Below, piece after piece: positions 48,669 through 60,400 of a DNA stretch of 64,000 bases. Origin of the DNA: Nemertoderma westbladi (lineage: Eukaryota; Xenacoelomorpha; Nemertodermatida; Nemertodermatidae); assembly GCA_032718475.1 (NCBI GenBank), contig JAUCBJ010000688.1, forward strand, positions 50,572 to 114,571, read 5' to 3'. The stretch's first letter is position 1. Each line of letters begins with the position of its first letter. Made by a program: the position numbers and the translations under genes. The notes beneath the pieces are model-generated. The model was not told where the DNA came from, did no database searches, and was given only the letters and a program-made list of their open reading frames with translations.

Positions 48669-48992
48669 GGCTCCACAACTCCTAAAAAGTACTAGCTAAC
48701 ACAAAATCACCATACAATGTGCGTACTGTAGTAGTACCGGTACAGTAAACATTTTTGTCAAAATGTTCTAAATATACCGGTACTAAAATTATTATTAACT
48801 AACATTAGAAACATTGAAAAATAGTCAATTTTAGCTAATTTGTCTCAATGTTCTAGAACATAAATACCATAGCTACTGTATTTTAAAAACAACGTGAAAC
48901 CGATAAGTATGGCTTCCATGTAAATATAACGAGATGATAGTGAAAAAATATTTTTAACTCTATAAAACAGTTCGTTGAAAATGGTGACCAAT

Positions 48993-49119
48993 GGAACTCT
49001 GAGACCAAAAATGGGAGGACATATGGAACTCTGAGACCAAAAATGGGAGGACATATGGAACTCTGAGACCAAAAATGGGAGGAAATATGGAACTCTGAGA
49101 CCAAAAATGTGAGGACATG
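48993..49119 (+). repeat. 32-bp tandem repeat, 4 copies
   Basis: Unit GGAACTCTGAGACCAAAAAT plus GGGAGGACATAT. The third copy has GGAAATAT, the fourth GTGAGGACATGG. It lies about 160 bp beyond the stop codon of the actin-like gene, so it could be in its 3' UTR. Confidence 0.95.
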
Positions 49120-49273
49120 GATCTAGCCGAGTCAACGTAAAGCCGAGACTTCGCTGAGTTTCTGTGGTGATTATTACATAAAGTATATTTTTTACATTAT
49201 TTACTTCGTTTCACTATTTCATATTAACATAAGCTAATTAATTATTTGCACAACTCTTCAACGCGTTGAACGT

Positions 49274-50350
49274 CTATGGACACTTTTTATGAAGAACCGC
49301 CGGGCCCTTCTCCGTATATTCCTCCTTCAGGAGCCACATGGACTGGAACGAGGGTAAACTAGCCAGCGTCGAGGCCCCCATCCAAGCAGACTGAGCCCTA
49401 CACTCGGCGGCGTCAGGAAGAATGGAAACCACCGTGCGAGGCATCAAAGCTGTTAGCTCCTTGTACAGCCTATCGTCCAGCCCCGGAAACTGCATGTTGC
49501 CGCCGCCTAACACAATACTCCGAGAGATGGCGTCGCGAAGAGAAGAGTCACATTTCATCAGACAGTTGTGGATAATTTTAGGAAGAGGATCCATGGCGAC
49601 ACCGAGTATGGAAGGCTGAAACATCGCCTCGGGTGCCCTAATGACTTCCTTCGGTACAACCACAGACGTCCCGTCTTCCAACTTATAATTTTTAACAATC
49701 CCATCGCATTCTGCTTTCCCTGCGACTCGCAAACCGCAACACGATGCTTTCAATTTACTCGCGGTTTCCAACTTGCTATCCGGTAACACATTCCCTGATC
49801 TCAATTTACCCAGAATGTATTCGGTAATGTCTTTACCCCCCAATGGGTGCGTCACAGAAGCGTGACGTAACGCGTAACCACGGGATACAGGGACTACCGA
49901 GGTTAATCCGGCACCAGATTCCACAACCAATCCTGAAGAGCGCCCGAAACAATAAAGTGAAGTGACAGGCGCCGGCGCAGTATAAAGAGCGGGAAAATTA
50001 AAATGTTCAAACATTATTTCCGCCATTTTCTCTTTATCTTTTTTCGAGGTGTCCATATTCTCGATTACAAACACCGGTAAGGTTTCCGCAGCCACAAGTA
50101 ACTGATTTCGGAAAACGTGTTCCCATAACAACGTAATATCGTCCCAGTCCTGTACCACTCCTCGCTCAACCACACGGTTTACATTCAGTTCAGCGTCGTA
50201 CATATGCTCCCCGAAGTACGCCTCTTGCGGATTGTGCGGACTTCGACCTACGGCTGTCTCAATCCGTAATTCCGGACGAATATCACCTGACAGACCAACT
50301 TTGAGATACTGGGACCCGTTGTCAATGACTACCGCAATATCAAACGCCAT
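49274..50350 (-). CDS. Actin-like protein (orphan actin-related), intronless
   Basis: 358 residues (actin has about 375), open from ATG (MAFDIAVVIDNGS) to TAG with no intron. The actin fold is recognisable along its whole length: phosphate-1 loop DNGSQYLKVGLSGD (10-23), QDWDDITLLWEHVF (67-80), the hinge SLYCFGRSSG, GYALRH (158-163), the adenosine loop LGGGNMQFPGLDDRL (281-295) and the C-terminus WLLKEEYTEKGP...HKKC. Asp10 and Lys17 (actin D11, K18) are kept. Actin Q137, D154, D157 and H161 align with Ala127, Glu144, Ala147 and Ser151, so ATP hydrolysis is probably lost. The DNase-binding loop is about 9 residues short, so ordinary filament contacts are unlikely. It is divergent like testis-type ACTL/ACTRT proteins, but orthology is not claimed. 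The surrounding DNA is transposon-rich, while this frame is clean, which implies selection. Confidence 0.92.
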   Translation of the reverse strand: MAFDIAVVIDNGSQYLKVGLSGDIRPELRIETAVGRSPHNPQEAYFGEHMYDAELNVNRVVERGVVQDWDDITLLWEHVFRNQLLVAAETLPVFVIENMDTSKKDKEKMAEIMFEHFNFPALYTAPAPVTSLYCFGRSSGLVVESGAGLTSVVPVSRGYALRHASVTHPLGGKDITEYILGKLRSGNVLPDSKLETASKLKASCCGLRVAGKAECDGIVKNYKLEDGTSVVVPKEVIRAPEAMFQPSILGVAMDPLPKIIHNCLMKCDSSLRDAISRSIVLGGGNMQFPGLDDRLYKELTALMPRTVVSILPDAAECRAQSAWMGASTLASLPSFQSMWLLKEEYTEKGPAVLHKKCP

Positions 50351-52239
50351 CCTAAATTAGTGTAAGATTACTAAACAATCAATTTAAAAGATAAAACTTT
50401 ATAACAATTAATTTATAATGGAGTGAGTGACTTAGCGAAAGGAAAAGGTGAAATTGTGACAAACGTGTCAAAATTTTTTTGTATCCCGTTAGGTATATAG
50501 ATGACAAAATCTATCCTCCAAATAAAAGGTAACATTTCGGTATAGCACAACATTTTTAAAACAAAAATCATTGTTACCATGGCAATATTGTAGAGCTCTA
50601 GAACAAAATATTAATATAATACACTATTCTAGAACATAAATAAAATAAAAAATATAATGTTCTAGAAGATATAGCTAGTTATTTTTCAAATTTAGAATTG
50701 CTAGTAATTAACAAAAAATTCAAAAAATTTTAGAGGTGCGAAATGTACAAGTCAAATTAAGGCAATTAAAAGAGGTACCGGTACTGGTGCAGTATGCGTA
50801 CACCAACACCCCCCACCAAATTTTTTGTACTTATTAGTTTTTGAAACAATTTCTTTTTTTGTACTGTTCTAGAACTTGTTAGCTATTTGTTTATAAAAAT
50901 AATAGGGTTCTAGAACAAATATTTTTTCTGGAACATTGTAAAAGCTTTTGTGGGATAACTGATTCGTTTGCCTTGTTGGCCAGTTCCCCCCCCGGTCGCT
51001 AGAATACTCTAAAGGGGATCTATAGTTAAAATAGTGCAAGCTACCAGCTTATTGGCTGATTTGCTGTACGCAGGTATCTGGGCTCTGTTTAATCGGCCAA
51101 CCAGCCTAGGGAGGTTGCGTCATAGCCTTGTTTTTGTATCTCCCAATAGAATTTGAGTTAGCCTTGATTTTGACCTATCACAGAGCTACTGAACTGAAAT
51201 TTTCCTATCTCACTGCTCTTTCTCTGTGTTGAACGGGAACTTCGTGGAATAAGGGTAGTTGGTATCCTCGTATAGAGTAGTAGTCACGAGTTTTTCAAAG
51301 CCACGAAAGAACGGCTTTTTAGTGTTTTGTGCTTTCTGCTTTTTAGCTCAACATTAGTAGGTTTAATTATAAGGACATATATCCTTTAACTGGCGGCTGC
51401 AATTTCGTAATCACTGCAAACTGCTGACATACCGACCAAACTCTGTGAATATCACTCTGCTGAAACATTGCAAACTCATAACAATCAGTGTTCAGTTGTT
51501 GTTTTATACTGCTATTTACTGTCAGTTCTTCATAATATGGTTGATGAATAATTATATTTGGAATAACGATAAATAACCCCGAAACCCAATATTCTTGATA
51601 TACCGAAGGTAAGAGAGAAAGGTTACAGATAAACGATTGTGACTTATGTTAAAGTGGTTTGAAGTGAATCTAATGTTATTTGATAGACCCTACATGAGTC
51701 AGTCTGTGTTCCTTTTATATGTGACTAAAATCAGTGAAGATTGGCAGATTAGTGTGCAGTATTGTGCAGCATTGTGTACGAGTGAGTCTGTTAAAGAAGC
51801 ATTTCCTAAAGAATGCGCCATATATGTGAATTATAATTAAGCCATATCGTTGTGAGTAGTTTAAGTCATAACTCTGTTTATATAAATAAAGCGCCACGTC
51901 CTAAAGGAACTGTTAATATTCCCGAAGGTGAATAATATTGTCAGAGATTATAATACTGTCAGTCGAATAATACATTAGGCTTACATAGCAATAAAATTAA
52001 ACCGTCGAACCCAATCTCCCGGGAATATCCAGCGGGTGAATGGTCGCGCACAGATTGGTTTCGACTAGTGTAGTGAATCAAATACTTGTCATAGGCTAAA
52101 AAGCGATTTAATATCTAGAAGACATCTTAATTTGGCGGGTTAAACTGCCAAAGGTCTGAAAGCGCGAACATTAAAGGATATAGCTTCTTTATTGCAGTAA
52201 GCAATAAAGTTGAAAGTACCGGTCAACCGGTAAACCTGA

Positions 52240-52367
52240 ACCGGTACATCTGTAGGTCAGTAGGCCCAACTGCCAGAACCGGTACTGCCGTAGGTCCGTA
52301 GGTCCAACTGCCAGAACCGGTACTTCTGTAGGTCCGTAGGCCTAGCTGTCCTAACCGGTACTTCCGT
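52240..52367 (+). repeat. 38-bp tandem repeat, about 3.4 copies
   Basis: Unit ACCGGTACTTCTGTAGGTCC plus GTAGGTCCAACTGCCAGA, with starts at 52240, 52278, 52316 and 52354. Each unit starts with the palindrome ACCGGT. Confidence 0.92.
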
Positions 52368-52541
52368 ATAAGTACACTAGTATTATTCGATTTGATTGTT
52401 GTATACCGGTAGGCTGTTAAGGGATTAGGGATTGATCACCCCTTATTCCTTTATATGGTTTACTTATCTCTGTCAAGTTTTATTTATTTGTAGGCCAGTA
52501 TTGAACAGAAGGCGTGTAAACCTGATCAGATTGTACAGACG

Positions 52542-53110
52542 ATTTGTAGGCTGAGCTGTTGTCTGATTGCTGTTAAGTCTGAACGGATTGCAGTGTGTGT
52601 AGATCACCTGTCCGATTAAGTACGGTTAGGAAGTAGGGGCAGCGAATGCTGTAAGGTAAACCCCCAACTAAAGAATAAGTCGTACTACTGGGTTAGAACG
52701 CATACTCCCTAATCATTTCGGAGTCTGCATGTCCTGTAGTTTATTTAGGCTTGAGAGTAGTCTGCCATCGTTGAGTCTGTACTTTGTTTGTGTAAGTCTG
52801 TACGGGTAGCGTATAATTTTATTTAGATAATTTGTAGGCTGGATAGTTGTCTGGCTGTTATTAGGTCTGAGCGGATTGCAGCGTGTGTAGATCACTTGTC
52901 CGATAAAGAACGGTTAGGAAGTAGGGGCAGCGAATGCTGTAAGGTAAACCCCCAATTAAAGAATAAGTCGTACTACTGGGTTAGAACGCATACTACCTAA
53001 TTATTTCGGAGTCTGCATATACCGTAGTTTGTTTAGGCTTGATAGTAGTCTGTCAGTGTTCGGTCTGCATTTTGTTTGAGTAGTTTGTACGCGTAGCGTA
53101 ATATTTATTA
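52542..53110 (+). repeat. 288-bp direct tandem duplication
   Basis: Copy 1 is about 52542-52829 and copy 2 about 52830-53110, roughly 88-90% identical. The most conserved part is GTTAGGAAGTAGGGGCAGCG, AATGCTGTAAGGTAAACCCC, then GAATAAGTCGTACTACTGGG, TTAGAACGCATACT. The conserved core and more variable edges suggest a functional or structured leader module, but this is inference. Confidence 0.9.
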
Positions 53111-54046
53111 TTCAGAGTTTATGCGATTATTCGCAACATTCATTCCCCAAGTTTGTTCCTACAGTAATTGTGTTTGTTATACATACCGCTATAGTTAAAT
53201 TAACCCCGGTACTACACGGGCTGCTTGGCGTAGGTAAAGACTGGTGATTTTGTGCATCGGTCACTCCAGCAGATGCCGTGGTTCTTTTAGCTGTTCAAGT
53301 ATATTTAACTACTGATTATCTGTTGTACAAGTACTCGTACCTAATTTAGGGTTTAGTGTACAGTACTTTCCGAAGTAATTAGTGTAGACATTATATTTGT
53401 GTTGTAAAGTGGTTGATAGGCACGTTTGATTAGCTCTATTAACTTCTAGGTAGGAACACTCCGTGATACATAACATAGAACCTATAGCGATACAGCTATA
53501 GGTCGTCAGGCGGTGGTATTTTTCTATCTGGACAATGCAGTGTATTTACTACTACTTATTATTTCAAATACCGTAGTACCCTGTCCGTTGTAATAACCAG
53601 AATTCTAACCCTTTGTTAGGCTGGTTTGTAGACTTCTTGTAAAATTACCCTGAAATTCGTATTTGTGTTTTTTGTAAATTTTTGTGTTTATTTAGAGATT
53701 GTAATCTCACCCGAATTGTACGTAATTTGTAGTATTAAGTAACTTAGGTAAATTAGAATCATTTGTTTTAGTGTCCTGTACGTAACACTTCACTGAAAGC
53801 GCACCGCTTTGTGTAGTGATTACCCCAGAAATAATAACATTTATTTCAAACATTGACTAAACCCATTAAAACGGGTATATATATATTATAAATCAAATCT
53901 AACGATTTATAAATAGTAGGCCTACCATATAACAATTAGGTCTCAATATCAGTTGGACTACTGCTTAAATAACGGTAATAAAGTAAGTTAAAGTAACCAA
54001 GTAACCCTTAAAGTTCAGAAATTCAATTATTCTAAAATAATTGATA

Positions 54047-54300
54047 TACCGGTATTCCCGATAGGCCTATTATAATATTTATATTTGTGCTGAAAGCATA
54101 CCGGTATTCTGTAATTAATTCAGTTAATAACTATACTTATATATACACTACAAACTGTCAGCTGTACCGGTATTCCCGATAGGCCTATTATATATTTATA
54201 TATATTTGTGCTAAAATTATACCGGTATTCGGTGATAAACCTAGTCTGTAATAATAGTTATATATACTATAAGCATACCGGTATTCTAATATATTATATA
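54047..54300 (+). repeat. 118-bp tandem repeat, about 2.1 copies
   Basis: TACCGGTATTCCCGATAGGC, then CTATTATA, ATATTTGTGCTRAAA, ATACCGGTATTC and a TATATA stretch; starts at 54047 and 54164, with a third partial near 54276. It ends about 120 bp before the BEL/Pao ATG. Confidence 0.85.
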
Positions 54301-54417
54301 TCACGCTACACTGAGTAGCAGTACCGGTAATTAATTACTAGGCTAGCAGTTAATACTGAGTTACTAGACTTGCTCAGACTGTAATACAGCAGTAGACATT
54401 CAACGGTATACATAGTC

Positions 54418-57400
54418 ATGTCTGATACTAAGCAGAACCTGTCAGACAGTTTATTAGATGTAACTATCTGCGACTCAGATAGAGACGTACAACCGTCTGG
54501 TCGTAAGTTCAGTTCACCTCCCACTGTGAGGAAGGTCATCCCTCCAGTAGTAATAACAGAACCTAGGCTAGTCCAACATCGTAGGTCTATCATAGGCACT
54601 CGAGCTCAGGTCAAACGGGACCAAGAAGCAGCGGAACAGCAACAACCCGCGAGTCAAGAACTTATTCCTCAGCGGCCCAGTAGCTCCAGTAGTGAGGATA
54701 CTGTAGAGCTGACACCCGAGCGCGGAGCAGAGATGACGGATGCGGTTTATACGGATCCCCTTCTCATCCTTCCTGCAGCCGTACTCACTAGGTTATTGAT
54801 CGCGGTGGAAGAACACCAGATCGATTGGGCGAGAAGTCAACGGACAACTAGAGATAGTTACGCGGGATACACGAGTGAAGAACTGAAGTCTATTGTCGAG
54901 TCGCAATGGAACTTCCCCGGACCCGGACTCCCGTTTGATTTATCAGAAGCTGCCTGGGAAGACATACACCGGATGGGAGTAGCCAAGGAAACCATCGATC
55001 CAGCTGTATGGAAGAGGTCCGCAGCCGGATACGCACAGGGATTCTTCAGCTCTATGGAGCGAGTAAAAGAACAACTGTTTCAACAACCTCAAGGACCTCA
55101 AGAGCAGGGATCGCTGCTTTATCAAGTTAGGGAAAGAATTCTACGAATCAGGCTAATCTTATCGGCCTTTGAGGAGGCTTCTAAAAGAAGACAAGACACG
55201 TCGTTGCAAGTTGCCGTAAAGACTTGGTTTCAACGGGTGAGTCGCCAGGTTCAAGGAGCAGCTCAGTGGAAAGCTCAGTTGGAGGAGCGCTCAACCCATG
55301 GAGAATCGACGGACGCTACTTTTTCCCAAGTGGAAAGTGAAGCGACGGCAGAGAAACCGCATAAGAAGGATGCCATTGATATCTATCTGTCAGACTATCA
55401 GCGTTTTTTGGGAGATGAAGAGTTGAGGAGAAGGCTAGAGGGACTTAGCCCTAATAGCGAAGGAGCCAAACTTGTGTTAGATGCGATTGATGTGGATAGG
55501 TTAGCGGCGAACCAAGCTAAATTCGATGAACAACTCCGCATCGCTAGAGAAAAAGAAGAACAAGTAAAGAAAAAGCGTATAGAAGACAGAAAGAAAGCAG
55601 CAGTGGTAGCTGCAGAAGCAGAAAGAAAGACGGCAGCGGCCAAGGCAAAAGCGGCAGCGGCCAAGGCAAAAGCGGCAGAGGCAGCGGCAGAGGCAAAAGC
55701 GGCAGAGGCAGAGGCAGAGGCAGCGGCAGAGGCAAAAGTGGCAGAAGCAGAACGGAAAGCGGCTGAAGAAACCACCCAATTAGAATTGGAAAACATTCAG
55801 GAGAATCAAGACTGCATAAATAAACAGTTAACAGCTAGTAATATGCAGATGATGAATCGATCTACTCCCAAAAGACAGGGATATACATCATCTGAGGAAG
55901 GCGATACCACCGATACTGAAGGCAAAGGAAATAGATCTCGTCTAAGCAGACGTAAAAGAACATTCCACCGTCAGAAATTGCCTGATTTGCCTCCAGCTGT
56001 TAGAAGGCAACTAAATAACACCAACCTAGGTAGTACAGAGCCCACAGACCAAACAATTAAAATAGAAAGACTCCCTACTATAGTAGATGAGCCTGAAATA
56101 ATTAGGCCTGTTCTTGAAATCACCCCTTCGGTGATAGACACACCTGTGCTCCCTGAAACTACCTCTAAATTCCCTCTGCATAGCACTAAGCTACCTGTGC
56201 CCCGTAGAACTGCCCAGGGGACAGTTCAGGTCCTAGACCCCGAGCGAAATATTCATAATTTGTCGCCCGTTGTCCCTCGTCCGCCCGCTACAACGTTGGC
56301 GACTCCCGCTTCGGCGGTCGAATGGGTGGACGAGAGACGGCGGGGGATGGATATCCTGCTCGGGCAGATGCAGGAAACTGTCCAGCAATTCAAGGGCACA
56401 GTAAGGGAAAGTAGACTAGAGTTGCAAGAAGTGCAGCAAAGTATCGCGCTAGAGCGCGATAAATTAGTAAATACTCAAAGAGGTATACCACCACCCTCTG
56501 TAACAATGTGTCAACCTGTTAGGTCTGAAGTATCGCATGCGCAAGGTGTGGAACCTACACGCATATATACTGCTAGCGAAGTAGAAACTCCTATAGTGAA
56601 CCCTATTAAGGGTAATTATAGACCTGTTGATAATGACATTCCCTATAGAACTGATCATAATCCGAGAAATTTATATACCGATAACTCGATATTAAATAAC
56701 ACGATGGCCCAAGAAAGTTTTACGCGCCAAATGGCTAGAACCGAAGCCCGGCAAGCGGTAAAGGTGGGAGAGATCGTCAAGTTCAATGGAGATGAGATGA
56801 AATGGTTACCTTTTAATGAATATTACAAAGATAACATACAGAACTCTGTACTATCTAATGGAGAAAAACTTAGATACCTCATCGAGTGCTTGGAAGGATC
56901 TCCCAAGTTAATGGCGTTAAAGTTTATTGGACATCCAGACGGATTAAGACAAGTTTGGGATACACTAAACATCAGGTATGGTAATAGGAATAATATCGCT
57001 GGGTACTTATATGCAAAGTTAGTAGCGCCCCGAAAGTTTATTAGTAGTGGAATTATCGAATTTTCCGATGAGATCCAGGAGATCTGCAGACAATTAGATT
57101 GGCTAGGTAAGTCTCATGAGTATCAGAACACTATGGTTATTAGAGCAGTGGCTTCTACTTTACCGAAAGGTGGAGTAGGTACACGCTGGGATAATAAAGT
57201 GTTATATATGATGGAACAGCAACGACGAGACCCTACCATGGCTGATCTCATGTCATTCCTCGATGGAGAAGTGAAATTACAGCTCCTGAAACTGTCCAGA
57301 GAGAAGACACCGGAAAACAAGGTAAGTGAAAAACCCGTCTCTAGGAGAAAGGTAACACCAGTATGTTATACCGATGACGGCGAAAGCCAGACTTCTCAAG

Positions 57401-60400
57401 GAGAAGATAGCGGGAAAGACACTGATAGATCTTATTATGTCAATAAAATGCCTAAAGATCAGGTAAGTAAATTCAAGTCTCGAACAAATGATAGGAGGGA
57501 ACAGGTAAGAAAAACTCCTCCCACGTCTCCCAAGATAATTCAGGTGAGAAAACCCGAAGAAAAGGCAAGTGTACACAATGTGACTCAAAATAAGGTAAGT
57601 AACATCAAACCGAAATGTGCGCTGTGCGACGGGACCCACCATTTGAATAGGTGTGATGAATTTCTAAAGAAATCATTAACAGAGAGACGCGAAGTCATGT
57701 GGGATAAGCGGTTATGTTATAATTGCCTCAGACAAGGACACCAACGGCGAACCTGTTTCTCTGACATAAGGTGTGCAAAGTGTGGTGCGAAACATCATAT
57801 CTTGTTGCACGCTGAATTCGATCGAAATAGTCCGAATCAGGTAAGTGATTCCGAGCTACATGTCCAATTCAGTGATGTGAACGACACTGATCAATCTGAG
57901 ATGGAAGGATTCTATACAGACGAGTTCTCCGACGAAAACGAATCCTGTTACATGATAAATACCGCAGTGTATCGAGCACTCACATATGAAAAAGATACAG
58001 ACAACGACTTTACTCTAACTACTTCTGAGCGACAACCATCTTGGAAAGAGCCATCTTCCAATGTAGGGATCCGAGAGTTTCCTGTGGTGCAAGTAAGGGT
58101 TCACGGACCTGAGAGGAGTTATGTAGTGAACGCCCTCCTTGACTCCGGTAGTACAGGAACATTCATCGACAAAGAGCTAGCCGAAGATATATTTGCTGGA
58201 CAACCCAAGTTCCAAACTAAGCTCAACATGTCAGGCATTATGCAAGTTTGGAAATCTACAATAACAGCTGATTATTATGTAGGAGCGTTGTCCACCCCCC
58301 AGGACAAACTAGGAGAACACAGCATAAGGTCAGTGAAAATGGTGGCTATAAAGAACTTCGCTACTACTCAAGCAGACCTTTATAATTGGGACGAGGATGA
58401 GAGCATCCAACATCTTAACATACCTCGATTCCAGACTGATTATCCTGGAGTGCAAATACTCATCGGCCAAAACGCGCATGAGGCGCTGGAGACGTTAGAG
58501 AAACGGCCTGCTCAACCGCAGCCCCTACAGACCTATGCGGTAAGAACTAGAGTAGGTTGGTACTTTACTGGCCCTTCCCGTAGAACACTCAGAGAAAGAC
58601 TACCGCCAGAGAGCGTATGCCAGGTGAGTGAATGGGAAGATGATACCAGTGAGGGAGACAACTCAACTGAGGGAATTCCATACTCCTCAGATAATGACGA
58701 CGTTCACCAGCTTTTTGATGAGGAGAATACCATCGATCTCCTTAAGGAAAACGAGGCTTGGCAAAACCAAGTGAACTTATGTCAACTTCTCTATCCATCT
58801 GAACGAGAAGCTTACAACGACGAGTTAAATGACGTCATTGAGCGTTGCAATGCCAAGACTCGAGATGAACATGCAGTGCGATTCTTTACGCAAGAGGCGG
58901 TAGAGCCCAATTCCTACGATAAAGCCTTGTCGGTGGAAGAGGAAAGGGCCAAGCAGATCCAAGAGACAACTACACGTTTCCTCAAAGATCAAGGAAGGTA
59001 CGAAGTCGGTTTACCTTTTCGCAAGAGAGAACCGAAGTTCATTAATAACAGACCTTTGGCGGAAAAAAGAATCGCGCAACTCCATCGACGCCTTACGGCT
59101 AATTCTTCAGCTAAAGCAATGTATCAAACACAGCTGGAAAAATTTATTAATAAGGGATACGCGGAGAGAGTACCGGAAGAAACACCTGTGACTGAAAGAA
59201 CGTATTACTTAACTCACCATTACGTTCCTAAACCCGGTAAACCACACGAAGTGAGAGTAGTGTTTGATGGCTCCGCTCTTTACATGGGTCAATCCCTTAA
59301 CTCTGAATTGCTACCCGGACCCAACTTGCTTCAATCTTTGTTGGGAATTATTTTAAGATTGAGACAATATTCGATTGCTTTCGCCTCCGATATAGAAGGC
59401 ATGTTCTTACAAGTCAAGGTGTTAGATAGGGATCGAGATAGTCTACGATTTCTGTGGTGGCCCGAAGGAGATCTCAACCAGAAACCGGTGGAGTACTGGA
59501 TGACCATCCAGGCCTTTGGGATAATCTCAAGCCCTTCCAACGCCTGTTCGGTAGTGCGTACTACTGCAGAGGACAACCGAGAGGCATTCTCTAAGGAAGT
59601 GATCGACAACATCAAGAGAGACATATACATGGACGACAATCTGAAGTCCCTTCCATCAGTTGAGGAAGCCATTGAGGTCGCTAAAGGAACGGTAGAGTGC
59701 TTAAAAAGAGGTGGTTTTCGATTAACAAAATTCACCAGCAACTCCTGTGAGTTTCTGGAGTCGATCCCTGTGGAAGATCGAGGAGCGAAAGATCTCGATT
59801 TGATCAAAGATGATCTGCCAGAGACCAAGACACTCGGCTTGAAATGGGACACAGAGCGAGATATCCTGTTTTTCCAGCTAAAACAGCGAGATAATCCAGT
59901 TCGAACCAAACGGATTTGCTTAAGTATACTGAGCACTTATTTCGATCCATTGGGATTTATTAGCCCAGTTATATTGATTGCTCGTAGTTTGGTACAACAA
60001 ATGTGGCTTGAAAACCACTCATGGGACGATCCACTTAAGGGGGAATTACTGAAGCAGTGGATGAAATGGGAAGATTCTCTGCCAGCCATCGAGGATTTTA
60101 TAATTTCCCGTTCATATTTTGGTCATGTTCTCCCTACGTATTCCTATCAACTCCATGTGTTTGGAGACGCCAGCGATATGGGAATCGGTATAGTAGCCTA
60201 CCTAAGAGTGGAAACTCCGGATGGAATCAAAGTCGCCTTGGTTACTTCTAAGGCATTAATCAACAACAAGTTGAAAGTTCCTCGAGCGGAGTTAAAAGCG
60301 GCTCTATACGCTACAGCCATCGGCCGGAATGTAACCGAACAGATTGACTATCCATTAGAGAAGACTGTCTATTGGACCGACGCTTTACTCGTGTTAGAGT

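Larger units (their letters stand above)
50351..54417. other. Non-coding leader between actin-like gene and BEL/Pao frame
   Basis: No protein gene recognised. 50.6-50.9 kb has four TTCTAGAA palindromes. From about 52.2 kb the sequence is filled by three tandem or direct repeats (52240-52367, 52542-53110, 54047-54300) and is rich in ACCGGT. A donor-like CCGAAG/GTAAGAG lies near 51614. No sequence here matches the 3' flank at 62.5-64 kb by eye, so a 5' LTR is not identified. The 64-codon frame at 51646-51840 has no support. Confidence 0.55.

Noticed and set aside
51646-51840. 64-codon frame in the BEL/Pao leader
   Set aside because: No motif; a single short frame in 3 kb of leader is expected by chance.
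55398-55796. 132-codon minus-strand frame rich in Ala and Ser
   Set aside because: Antisense shadow of the Ala/Lys/Glu repeat in the BEL/Pao polyprotein.
59331-59936. 201-codon minus-strand frame
   Set aside because: Antisense to the reverse transcriptase region, with no family resemblance.
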